This document shows positions 1 through 8,393 of a stretch of DNA of 56,272 nt, piece by piece (the first letter of the stretch is position 1; every line of letters starts with the position of its first letter). Below the pieces are notes generated by a model. That model had not been told where the DNA came from. It did no database searches and was given only the letters and a program-made list of their open reading frames with translations. Source of the DNA: Bacteroidaceae bacterium (GTDB taxonomy: Bacteria; Bacteroidota; Bacteroidia; Bacteroidales; Bacteroidaceae); contig CAAHEN010000148.1 in the NCBI GenBank assembly GCA_900772575.1, forward strand, positions 1 through 56,272, read 5' to 3'. The position numbers were made by a program, and so were the translations under genes.

Positions 1-678
1 ACGCACGGCATTAATCCTAACGCCAAGATGAAGGACTCCGGCATAAAGTGGATTGGAATGGTGCCTGAGCATTGGGGAAAGAATAAAATCCAACGTCTTT
101 TTTCCTTTATAGGAAGCGGTACAACTCCCAAGGGCAATCAATCGTATGCAAATAAAGACAATGGCATCCCTTGGATAAACTCGGGCGACCTTAACTATGG
201 TTACCTCTATGAGTGCTCCAAATACGTTACACTAAAGGCCTTACAGGAGAATTCTGCTTTAAAGGTTTATCCGAAGGGCACTCTCTTGATAGCAATGTAT
301 GGGGCATCTATTGGGAAATATGCCATTACAAGATTGGAAGGATGTACCAACCAAGCATGCTGTGCACTATCTGGAATATCAAGCCTCATTGATCTTTTAT
401 TTGCATCATATTTAATGAGACCATGCAAGCAGAAATGGATAGAAGAAAGTTTTGGAGGAACTCAACCCAATATCAGTGCAGAAAAGATTAAGCAAACATG
501 GCTTCCCCTTCCTCCTCTCCCGGAACAACAGGCAATCGTCTCCTACCTCGATCGCAAAGTCTCTCAAATCGAGCAGCTCCGCATAAAGGAACTTTCGCAG
601 ATAGAGAAGCTGAAGGAATACAAGCAACGCCTTATCAGCGATGTGGTGACGGGCAAGGTACGCGTAACAAACGATTAA
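1..678 (+). CDS. hsdS: Type I restriction-modification specificity subunit HsdS, 3' part (5' end outside window)
   Basis: The reading frame is open from base 1, before the first ATG at 28, so this is the distal half of HsdS and not a gene starting at 28. HsdS chooses the DNA target of a type I restriction-modification complex. The first visible residues (NPNAKMKDSGIKWIG) are the conserved start of the second half-repeat. They are followed by one target recognition domain (about residues 30-165 of the visible part), the conserved LPPLPEQQAIVSYLD segment, and a charged helix that spaces the two halves. The recognition domain is clearly more AT-rich than the downstream hsdR, as is common for exchangeable specificity domains. 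hsdR starts 12 bases downstream; hsdM is presumably upstream of the window. The bipartite target cannot be predicted. Confidence 0.93.
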   Translation, partial: THGINPNAKMKDSGIKWIGMVPEHWGKNKIQRLFSFIGSGTTPKGNQSYANKDNGIPWINSGDLNYGYLYECSKYVTLKALQENSALKVYPKGTLLIAMYGASIGKYAITRLEGCTNQACCALSGISSLIDLLFASYLMRPCKQKWIEESFGGTQPNISAEKIKQTWLPLPPLPEQQAIVSYLDRKVSQIEQLRIKELSQIEKLKEYKQRLISDVVTGKVRVTND

Positions 679-690
679 ACTGAAAGCGAT

Positions 691-3600
691 ATGGCAACAG
701 ACACATCAGAGAAAGGTCTTGAAAGCATCATCGAAGCCAACTTGCTCGATATCGCCGGAAAACGCGAGCCGGAATCACGCTGGCAGAAACGGCTCAGCAC
801 CGACTTCAACCGCGACTATTGCCTGGACGAGCAGATGCTGTGCGAGTTTCTCGAAAGCACGCAGATGGAACAGGTGCGCCGCGCCCGCATCTACGATACG
901 CCGCAGAACACCCGTAAGTTCCTCGAACGGCTGCGTAACCAAATCACGCTGCGCGGCATCGTGGATGTGCTCCGCCACGGCGTGGAACACAATGCCACAG
1001 CTTTTGACCTCTACTACCCCCTACCGATAGCCGGCAACGCGCAGGCCACCATCGCCTACGGACAGAACCGCTGGACGGTGGTGCGCCAGCTGCATTTCTC
1101 CACCACGCGTACGGAAGACTCCGTGGACATGGTGCTCATGCTCAACGGCCTGCCCATCATGACGATGGAACTGAAGAACACGTTGACCAACCAAGACGTG
1201 CAAGACGCCATCGACCAGTACAAGACCGCCCGCAGTCCCAAAGAACCGCTGTTCATGCCCAAACGGTGCGCCGTACACTTCGCCGTAGACGATGCCGAGG
1301 TGCGGATGTGCACGGCTCTGGCCGGCAAGAAGTCGTGGTTCCTGCCTTTCAACAAGGGCGTGGACGACGGAGCTGGCAACCCCGTGAACCCCAACGGCCT
1401 GAAGACCGCCTACCTGTGGGAAGACATTCTGCAAAAGCGGCAGTTGAGCCACATCTTGGAAAACTACGCGCAGGTGATCCGCGAGAAAGACCCCGACACC
1501 GGCAGGACCAAGGAGAAGTGCATCTGGCCGCGCTATCACCAGTTCGAAGCCGTGCGCGAGTTGCTGGCCGACACTGCCGCACACGAAGGCGGGCAACGCT
1601 ACCTCATACAGCACTCGGCAGGTTCAGGCAAGAGCAACACCATCACGTGGCTGGCCTTCCAACTGGTCAACATGAAGCAACCAGATGGACTGACACCCAA
1701 GTTTGAGAGCGTCATCGTCATCACCGACCGCGTGAACCTCGACAAACAGATACGCGACAACATCCGCGCGTTCTGCAACAACAGGAGCGTGGTGCAATGG
1801 GCCGACGACAGCGAGGCGCTGAAGAACGCCATCTCAGGCGGCAAGAAAATCATCGTCAGCACGATCTGCAAGTTTCCCTTCATCCTGCAAACACTGGGAC
1901 AGGAGCTGGCCGACAGGCAGTTTGCCGTCATCATCGACGAGGCCCACTCCAGCCAGAGCGGCTCCATGCAAAGCGCCCTCAACAGGGTGCTCTCAGGCTA
2001 TGGGCACAGGAACGTGACGCTGGAAGACAACGAAGACGGCCTGAACCAGTTGCTGGAATATGTGGTGGCCGGACGCCTGATGGCCCGCAACACCAACTTC
2101 TACGCCTTCACCGCCACGCCCAAGAACAAGACGCTCGAAATGTTCGGCCAGCCCTATACCACGGCCAAAGGTGAAACGGGGCACCGCCCGTTCCACCTCT
2201 ACTCCATGCGCCAGGCCATCCAGGAAGGCTTCATCATGGACGTTCTGGCACACTACACCACCTATGAGAGCTACTACAAAATCATCAAATCGACCGAGGC
2301 CAACCCAGAGTTCGACAAAGACCAGGCCGCAAGGAAACTGCGCCTGTGGGTGGAAAGCCGGCCCGAGACCGTGGCGAAGAAGGCCCGCATCATGGTGGAG
2401 CACTTCCACGAGAATGTGGCTCACAAAATGGGCGGCGAGGCACGCGCCATGGTGGTCTGCAACGGCATCGTCCGCGCCATCGACTACTTCTTTGCCATCA
2501 AGGAATTGCTCGAAAAGCGCAACAGCCCCTATAAGGCCATTGTCGCGTTCAGCGGCTCAAAGGAATATAGGGGCAAGCAGGTCACAGAGTCAGACCTCAA
2601 CGGCTTCCCCTCGTCAGCCATTGAGAAGACCTTCCGCCACGGCAACTACCGTTTCCTGATCGTGGCAGACAAGTTCCAGACCGGCTATGACGAGCCGCTG
2701 CTCCACACGATGTATGTGGACAAGCCGCTGAAAGACGTGAAGACCGTGCAGACGCTGAGCCGGCTGAACCGCTGTCACCCCCTGAAAGAGGAAACTTACG
2801 TGCTCGACTTCGTGAACAAGGCCGAAGACGTGCAGGCCGACTTCCAGCGCTACTACAAGACCACCATACTGAGCCACGAGACCGACGTCGACAAGCTGAG
2901 CGACCTGCTGGCCGTCTGTGACCAGTCACTGGTGTACGAAAACGGGGAGGTGGAGACGTTCAACAAAAAGTACTGGGCAGGCGCCAAGCGCGAAGAGCTG
3001 GATCCGATACTGGACACCTGCACCGAGCGCTTCAAGCAACTGCCCATCACCGAAGAATGCAACCGGCAGGCAGAAGTGAAGAGTGCGATGAAACAGTTCT
3101 GCCGGCTCTATGAGTTTCTCTCGGCCCTGAGGGACATTCACCGGGTGGACTGGGAGAAGAAGAACACCTTCTTCCACTTCCTGCTGCGCAAGTTGCCCAA
3201 GATTCCGCAGGAGGACTGGACGGAAGGATTGCTCGACCTCGTAGACTTCGACAAGTACCGCGTGGCCAAGGGCCAAGAGCGGAAGATCAAGCTCGAAAAC
3301 GAGAACGCCGAGATAAAGCCGATACCGACGGGACAGGGAGGCTTTGCGCCCAAAGACCCTTACATGGAAACGCTCGACCGGATCATAGACGACTTCAACC
3401 AAGTGTTTGGCGGCATACAGTGGGGCGACCCCGATACGGTCCGCCACCAGATACGCCAGGTGGTGAGCCAGTTGCAACGCAACGATGAGGTGCGCGACTC
3501 CATCCTCAACAACGCCGAGGGGGAACAGATACAGGTCGTTCACGACAAAGTGGCAGCGGGACTGGGCGTCGTGACGGCCAACAGCGGCGAGATGCAGCGC

Positions 3601-4320
3601 AGGTATTTGTCGCAGCCTTCCATTCAGGCGCAGCTGGACAACCTCGTGCTGATACACCTGCAGGAACAGATCAATCCGGCCGTCAACGAGCAGCTGCTCA
3701 CGGAAAAGCTGCTGGAGGAGTTCGCAAACGACTTCAAGGAACTCTGCGGCATGAGCCACCGGACATTGGACGAGGTGGTGGAGTGGTTCTTCAAAGTGCT
3801 GGACACCCCGACGATACCGTCGCTCGACGGTGTCAAGAAGTTGAAGCGCACGGTCAATCTGGCCTATCGCACGCAAGGGCGGAACGAAGACATGCAGGAC
3901 TGGTTGCAACAGTTGCTGGCCCGCTTTGAGGCTTACATGAAGAAGGTGTACTACATGGCCAACGGCAAGGAGCTGGCGAAAGACGACGGCGGCCATGTAC
4001 AGTTTCTCGACGTGGAAAAAGCGCTGAACGTGAACCGGCTGCGTTTCTCGGAAGACCGGAAGTTGCAGAACCTGAAAGCTTATTACGAGTTCGTCCACCG
4101 CCAGCGTAACGAGGTCAGCCACAACGCCCCGCTGATGGACGACAAGGATGTGCCGGTGGGCATCCACATGGCGATAGCTGTGTACCTGTACGCCACCATG
4201 ATCAACATCACGGACATGGAATGCGGTGAAGCAGGCTCCGGTTACATTCATCCCGGCGGAAACGCCTTGCCGCTGGCTGCCGAGCCACAAAAAAGCGAGT
4301 ATGAAGACAAGCACAACTGA
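691..4320 (+). CDS. hsdR: Type I restriction endonuclease subunit HsdR with HEPN-like C-terminus
   Basis: This 1209-residue motor and nuclease subunit of a type I restriction enzyme cleaves unmodified DNA after ATP-driven translocation. The N-terminal PD-(D/E)xK nuclease is visible as D146 and E160-L-K162. The SF2 helicase core follows: Walker A HSAGSGKS with K314, DEAH box at 416-419, TATP motif near residue 476, and motif VI QTLSRLNR at 687-694. A helical region follows. The last 150 or so residues contain HRQRNEVSH, with R1139 and H1144 forming an Rx4H motif like that of HEPN ribonucleases. The gene lies 12 bases after hsdS, so the two are probably cotranscribed. A palindromic repeat sits 33 bases after the stop. 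The HsdR assignment is secure; the HEPN reading is inference. Confidence 0.95.
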   Translation: MATDTSEKGLESIIEANLLDIAGKREPESRWQKRLSTDFNRDYCLDEQMLCEFLESTQMEQVRRARIYDTPQNTRKFLERLRNQITLRGIVDVLRHGVEHNATAFDLYYPLPIAGNAQATIAYGQNRWTVVRQLHFSTTRTEDSVDMVLMLNGLPIMTMELKNTLTNQDVQDAIDQYKTARSPKEPLFMPKRCAVHFAVDDAEVRMCTALAGKKSWFLPFNKGVDDGAGNPVNPNGLKTAYLWEDILQKRQLSHILENYAQVIREKDPDTGRTKEKCIWPRYHQFEAVRELLADTAAHEGGQRYLIQHSAGSGKSNTITWLAFQLVNMKQPDGLTPKFESVIVITDRVNLDKQIRDNIRAFCNNRSVVQWADDSEALKNAISGGKKIIVSTICKFPFILQTLGQELADRQFAVIIDEAHSSQSGSMQSALNRVLSGYGHRNVTLEDNEDGLNQLLEYVVAGRLMARNTNFYAFTATPKNKTLEMFGQPYTTAKGETGHRPFHLYSMRQAIQEGFIMDVLAHYTTYESYYKIIKSTEANPEFDKDQAARKLRLWVESRPETVAKKARIMVEHFHENVAHKMGGEARAMVVCNGIVRAIDYFFAIKELLEKRNSPYKAIVAFSGSKEYRGKQVTESDLNGFPSSAIEKTFRHGNYRFLIVADKFQTGYDEPLLHTMYVDKPLKDVKTVQTLSRLNRCHPLKEETYVLDFVNKAEDVQADFQRYYKTTILSHETDVDKLSDLLAVCDQSLVYENGEVETFNKKYWAGAKREELDPILDTCTERFKQLPITEECNRQAEVKSAMKQFCRLYEFLSALRDIHRVDWEKKNTFFHFLLRKLPKIPQEDWTEGLLDLVDFDKYRVAKGQERKIKLENENAEIKPIPTGQGGFAPKDPYMETLDRIIDDFNQVFGGIQWGDPDTVRHQIRQVVSQLQRNDEVRDSILNNAEGEQIQVVHDKVAAGLGVVTANSGEMQRRYLSQPSIQAQLDNLVLIHLQEQINPAVNEQLLTEKLLEEFANDFKELCGMSHRTLDEVVEWFFKVLDTPTIPSLDGVKKLKRTVNLAYRTQGRNEDMQDWLQQLLARFEAYMKKVYYMANGKELAKDDGGHVQFLDVEKALNVNRLRFSEDRKLQNLKAYYEFVHRQRNEVSHNAPLMDDKDVPVGIHMAIAVYLYATMINITDMECGEAGSGYIHPGGNALPLAAEPQKSEYEDKHN

Positions 4321-4353
4321 GCCTGCCATGGGCCAGGAGCCGTCTGGAACGCG

Positions 4354-4389
4354 TTAACCCATGACGGTCTAATGACCGATTTGGGTTAA
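4354..4389. repeat. Intergenic palindromic repeat, copy 1
   Basis: This 36-base near-perfect palindrome has outer arms TTAACCCA/TGGGTTAA (8 bp), inner arms CGGTC/GACCG (5 bp), 3-base internal loops and a TAAT loop. Related sequences occur at 13924-13960 (opposite orientation) and 56201-56231. It lies 33 bases after hsdR, has no T run, and is not a standard intrinsic terminator. Confidence 0.75.
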
Positions 4390-4485
4390 AGAAAGAGGCC
4401 GATTCCGGCCACCATATCTCTCAGCGGCTCACCGGGCAACCGGACAGCGCCGCCTGTTACACAGACAAGAATAATGCACACCACA

Positions 4486-4517
4486 TTTGCCACAGTCTTC
4501 AGAATTTATTACTTTTG
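4486..4517 (+). promoter_or_regulatory. Promoter of pheT
   Basis: A TTTG element at 4486-4489 and a TACTTTTG element at 4510-4517 are separated by 20 bases. This matches the Bacteroidetes -33/-7 consensus (TTTG, TAnnTTTG). Transcription would begin near 4522, leaving a leader of about 33 nt before pheT. Confidence 0.75.
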
Positions 4518-4554
4518 CAGCCGCTATAGGCTCATTACAAACTAGTATTTCACA

Positions 4555-7014
4555 ATGAACATATCTTATAAATGGCTGAAAGAATACGTTGATTTCAGCC
4601 TGTCACCAACTGAACTGGCAGACGCACTCACTTCAATCGGCCTTGAGGTGGACGGGCTTGAAGAAGCCCCGGCCATTCGCGGAGGCCTGAAGGGACTTGT
4701 CGTAGGGCATGTGCTTTCATGCCAGAAACACCCCGACTCAGACCATATGCATGTTTGCAGCGTAGATGTCGGGCAGGGGGAACCGGTGCAAATCGTCTGT
4801 GGCGCCAAGAATGTTGCAGAAGGTCAGAAAGTGATCGTCGCAACAATCGGCACGGTGCTTTATGACGGTGACAAGGAGTTTGTGATCAAAAAGTCTAAGC
4901 TCCGCGGCGTTGACAGTTTCGGCATGATTTGCGCTGAGGACGAGATCGGAGTCGGCACCAGCCATGAGGGCATCATAGAATTGCCTTCGGACACGCCGGT
5001 GGGACTCACCGCCGCGCAGTATTATAATCTGGAAAGCGACTACGTCATCGAGGTAGACATTACCCCCAACCGCGCTGACGCCTGTTCGCACTATGGCGTC
5101 GCCCGCGACCTCTATGCCTGGCTGGTGCGCAATGGACACCAGACATCACTGCACCGGCCGGACGACTCCAGCTTCCAGGTGGACAACCAGGACCTGGATA
5201 TTGACGTTGAGGTGGAAAACGCTGAGGCCTGCCCACATTATTGCGCCGTCACGATCAAAGGTTGCACCGTCGGTGAGAGCCCTGAGTGGCTCAAGCAGAA
5301 GCTGGAAGTCATCGGTTGCCGCTCCATCAACAACGTCGTAGACGTGACGAACTACATACTCTTCGCTTACGGACAGCCCTTGCACTGCTTCGACGCGGAT
5401 ATGGTCACCGGCAACAAGATCATCGTCAAGACACTGCCGGAAGGCACCCCGTTCACGACGCTCGACGGCGTGGAACATAAGCTCTCAGACCACGATCTGG
5501 CCATTTGCAACAGCGAAGAGCCGATGTGCATCGCAGGCATCTTTGGCGGAAAAGGCTCCGGAACCTACGACACCACTACGGATGTCCTGCTCGAAAGCGC
5601 CTACTTCAATCCGACATGGATCCGCAAGAGCGCGCGTCGCCACGGTCTGAGCACGGATGCCTCGTTCCGTTTCGAGCGCGGCGTGGATCCAGACGGACAG
5701 CTATACGCGCTCAAGCAAGCCGCCATACTCATCAAGCAACTGGCCGGCGGCCAGATTGCGATGAACATCAAGGATGTCGAAGCCAAGATCCTGCCCAAGC
5801 ACTTCAGTGTCCGCTTGGATTACAAGTACATGAATGAACTTGTCGGGAAAGCCATTCCCGAAGATCAGATCAAGAGTATCCTGCACTCTCTCGAAATAGG
5901 CATCGTCGCAGAAGACGAGAAGGGGCTTTCGCTCAGCGTGCCCGCCTATCGGGTCGACGTACAGCACCCGTGTGATGTCGTCGAGGACATTCTTCGAATC
6001 TACGGCTATAATAACATCGAGATTCCATCGGCCATCAAGTCTAGCCTCACCATCAAGGGGGAGGAAGACAAAAAATACAAGATGCAGAATCTCATATCAG
6101 AGCAGCTCGTAGGACAGGGATTCAATGAGATCCTGAACAATTCGTTGACCAAGAGCGCCTATTACGATGAACTGAAAGATGAGGCACCATCGCATCTCGT
6201 CCGCTTGCTCAACCCGCTCAGCTCAGACCTGAATGTATTGCGCCAGACCTTGGTCTTCGGCGGACTGGAGACCGTGCTGCACAATGCCAACCGCAAGAAT
6301 GGGAACCTGCGCCTCTTCGAATTCGGGAAATGCTACCACTATGACGAGGCGCGCCGCAAGGCCGGTGAGAAGCTCAGCCCATACAGCGAGGAAAACCACC
6401 TTGGCCTGTGGCTGTCGGGGAAGCGCATCGAAGGAAGCTGGATACACGCCGATGAGGAAAGCAGTGTCTTTGAGCTGAAGGCATACGTACAAGCCATCCT
6501 GCAACGACTCGGCATCCCCCTCCAAGGTCTTGTCGAAAAGGACGGGCAATCCGACCTGTTCAGCAAATCTCTCGTTTGGGCAGACCACTCCGGGAAAATC
6601 TTTGCCGAGTTCGGAGTCGTCAAGAAGAAACTTATGCCAGAACTCCAGCAGGACGTCTATTATGCGGATTTGGCTTGGGACGTCCTGATGAAGAGGTCTG
6701 AGAAGATCAACGTCTCTTTCAAAGAAATCAGCAAGTTCCCCGCCGTACGCCGTGACCTGTCCCTCCTGGTGGACGATGCCGTCGAATTCAGCCAGATCAA
6801 ACAGATCGCCTATGCCTCAGAGAAGAAATGCCTCAAAAACGTCACCCTCTTTGACGTCTATAAGAGCAAGGACTTGGAAGCTGGAAAAAAAGGCTATGCG
6901 GTCAACTTCACGCTTCAGGACGACAGCAAGACGATGAACGACAAGCAGACAGACGCCATCATGCAGCGCATCATCAAGAACTTGGAGTCCAAACTTGGGG
7001 CCAAACTTCGATAA
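4555..7014 (+). CDS. pheT: Phenylalanine-tRNA ligase beta subunit
   Basis: This 819-residue beta subunit of the PheST tetramer charges tRNA-Phe and edits misacylated Tyr-tRNA-Phe. It has full family length. An N-terminal tRNA-binding OB fold (about residues 40-150, with HPDSDHMHVC) is followed by the B3/B4 editing region (GQPLHCFDAD and the GIFGGKGSGT loop), B5, the catalytic-like core, and a C-terminal FDX-ACB anticodon-binding domain starting near residue 725 (FPAVRRDLSLLV). The start ATG follows a good promoter. pheS is not nearby, so the subunits are encoded at separate loci, as is often seen in this phylum. The YebC gene follows after 39 bases. Confidence 0.97.
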   Translation: MNISYKWLKEYVDFSLSPTELADALTSIGLEVDGLEEAPAIRGGLKGLVVGHVLSCQKHPDSDHMHVCSVDVGQGEPVQIVCGAKNVAEGQKVIVATIGTVLYDGDKEFVIKKSKLRGVDSFGMICAEDEIGVGTSHEGIIELPSDTPVGLTAAQYYNLESDYVIEVDITPNRADACSHYGVARDLYAWLVRNGHQTSLHRPDDSSFQVDNQDLDIDVEVENAEACPHYCAVTIKGCTVGESPEWLKQKLEVIGCRSINNVVDVTNYILFAYGQPLHCFDADMVTGNKIIVKTLPEGTPFTTLDGVEHKLSDHDLAICNSEEPMCIAGIFGGKGSGTYDTTTDVLLESAYFNPTWIRKSARRHGLSTDASFRFERGVDPDGQLYALKQAAILIKQLAGGQIAMNIKDVEAKILPKHFSVRLDYKYMNELVGKAIPEDQIKSILHSLEIGIVAEDEKGLSLSVPAYRVDVQHPCDVVEDILRIYGYNNIEIPSAIKSSLTIKGEEDKKYKMQNLISEQLVGQGFNEILNNSLTKSAYYDELKDEAPSHLVRLLNPLSSDLNVLRQTLVFGGLETVLHNANRKNGNLRLFEFGKCYHYDEARRKAGEKLSPYSEENHLGLWLSGKRIEGSWIHADEESSVFELKAYVQAILQRLGIPLQGLVEKDGQSDLFSKSLVWADHSGKIFAEFGVVKKKLMPELQQDVYYADLAWDVLMKRSEKINVSFKEISKFPAVRRDLSLLVDDAVEFSQIKQIAYASEKKCLKNVTLFDVYKSKDLEAGKKGYAVNFTLQDDSKTMNDKQTDAIMQRIIKNLESKLGAKLR

Positions 7015-7053
7015 CGAAACAACAAGTCAAACAATACTATAATACCAGAACCA

Positions 7054-7785
7054 ATGGGAAGAGCTTTTGAGTATCGGAAAGCGACTAAGCTGAAAAGGTG
7101 GGGGCACATGGCCAAAACCTTCACGAAAATAGGCAAACAGATTGCAGTGGCCGTCAAAGCTGGAGGCCCCGAACCAGAAAACAACCCGGCACTTCGCGCC
7201 ATCATTGCCACAGCCAAACGCGAGAACATGCCGAAGGACAATATCGAGCGTGCGATCAAGAACGCCATGGGCAAGGATCAGAGTGAATACAAGACCATGA
7301 CCTATGAGGGATACGGCCCCCATGGCATAGCCGTCTTCGTCGATACACTCACCGACAACCCGACCCGAACGGTGGGCGATGTGCGTTCGGTGTTCAACAA
7401 GTTCAATGGCAACCTCGGCACCATGGGGTCATTGGCCTACCTGTTTGACCACAAATGCGTTTTCTCCTTCAAGAAGAAGGAGGGGCTTGACATGGACGAG
7501 ATGATCTTGGACCTTATCGACTATGGCGTCGAAGATGAATTTGACGTCGACGACGAGGAAGGGAGCATCACAATATACGGCGATCCCAAATGCTTCAGCC
7601 AGATCCAGAAGCACCTCGAAGAAAACGGTTTTGAGGTCATCGGCGCTGAATTCACGTATATTCCCAACGACCTGAAAGACGTCACTCCGGAGGAACGCGA
7701 GAGCATTGACAAAATGGTGGAACGTCTTGAGGACTTTGATGACGTCCAGACCGTTTACACCAACATGAAACCTGTGGAAGAATAA
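7054..7785 (+). CDS. YebC/PmpR family DNA-binding regulator
   Basis: This 243-residue YebC/PmpR/TACO1-family protein begins MGRAFEYRKA and contains the family blocks NNPALRAIIATAKRENMPKDNIERAI and YEGYGPHG. Members are described as transcriptional regulators or as factors that relieve ribosome stalling; the sequence does not say which applies here. It starts 39 bases after pheT without an obvious promoter, so the two are probably cotranscribed. A large stem-loop with a T-rich tail follows and probably ends the unit. Confidence 0.93.
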   Translation: MGRAFEYRKATKLKRWGHMAKTFTKIGKQIAVAVKAGGPEPENNPALRAIIATAKRENMPKDNIERAIKNAMGKDQSEYKTMTYEGYGPHGIAVFVDTLTDNPTRTVGDVRSVFNKFNGNLGTMGSLAYLFDHKCVFSFKKKEGLDMDEMILDLIDYGVEDEFDVDDEEGSITIYGDPKCFSQIQKHLEENGFEVIGAEFTYIPNDLKDVTPEERESIDKMVERLEDFDDVQTVYTNMKPVEE

Positions 7786-7811
7786 CATCGCACCGTTTCC
7801 TTAACGTTGTG

Positions 7812-7891
7812 CGCAAAAGCTATCGGCCTGTAGGGTGACTGCTCCTGTATCAAGGATAGTCCGATACATGATCGATGGCTTTTGCGATTTT
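7812..7891 (+). terminator. Large stem-loop terminator after the yebC-family gene
   Basis: A 14-bp outer stem (7812-7825 with 7873-7886, one G-T pair) encloses a 20-nt loop strand and an inner 6-bp hairpin TGTATC/GATACA (7846-7851 with 7863-7868). The outer stem is followed by ATTTT. An alternative pairing TATCGG/CCGATA (7821-7826 with 7861-7866) competes with it. The position after yebC and the T-rich tail suggest termination, but the size and alternative fold are unusual for a plain terminator. Confidence 0.55.
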
Positions 7892-7931
7892 CTGTGCCCA
7901 CTCAAGCTATAATCCATAAAGCCACAAATCC

Positions 7932-8393
7932 ATGTATGAAGAGCGGATCAAGAGAGCTGTAGAGCTCTTCAAAGCCGGATACAACTGCTCACAATCTGTT
8001 GTCGCAGCCTTCGCCGATCTTTACGGTTTCACCGAAGAGCAGGCCCTCCGAATGGCAGCCTCGTTCGGCGGCGGAATCGGACGAATGCGGCAAACGTGCG
8101 GTGCGGCTTGCGGCATGTTCATGCTGGCTGGCCTCGAGACCGGAAGTGCCAAAGCCGATGACCGTGCCGGAAAGTCACACAATTACGCCGTTGTCCAGGC
8201 TATGGCAGCACGTTTCAAAGACGAAAACCATTCACTCATCTGCGCTGAGCTGCTGGGGCTGGACAGGCGGCAGGCGACAAATTCCCCAGAGGCTGAGAAG
8301 CGCAACGAGCCCGACTTCAAGAAACGTCCGTGTGTCCAAATGGTGGAAAGTGCCGCACGCATTTTCGCTGAATATCTGTCTGAGAAGAGATGA
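7932..8393 (+). CDS. C_GCAxxG_C_C family protein
   Basis: This 153-residue protein of the C_GCAxxG_C_C family (putative redox or metal protein, function unknown) starts with the typical AVELFKAGYNCSQSVVAAFAD. It carries the cysteine block QTCGAACGMF (about residues 56-65) and later cysteines in LICAELLG and RPCVQMV. The cysteines could bind a metal or iron-sulfur cluster; that is inference from conservation. The glycosyltransferase gene starts inside its stop codon (ATGA overlap), so translation is probably coupled, although no functional link is apparent. Confidence 0.85.
   Translation: MYEERIKRAVELFKAGYNCSQSVVAAFADLYGFTEEQALRMAASFGGGIGRMRQTCGAACGMFMLAGLETGSAKADDRAGKSHNYAVVQAMAARFKDENHSLICAELLGLDRRQATNSPEAEKRNEPDFKKRPCVQMVESAARIFAEYLSEKR

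Noticed and set aside
2926..4329. 467-codon open frame antisense to hsdR
   Set aside because: It mirrors the codon bias of the GC-rich hsdR gene, has no recognisable domain, and its amino-acid composition (Val, Leu, His-rich) is typical of antisense frames.
7812..7891. Possible tRNA or known riboswitch in the structure after yebC
   Set aside because: No cloverleaf, anticodon arm or CCA end, and no riboswitch core that I recognise; kept as a stem-loop terminator candidate.
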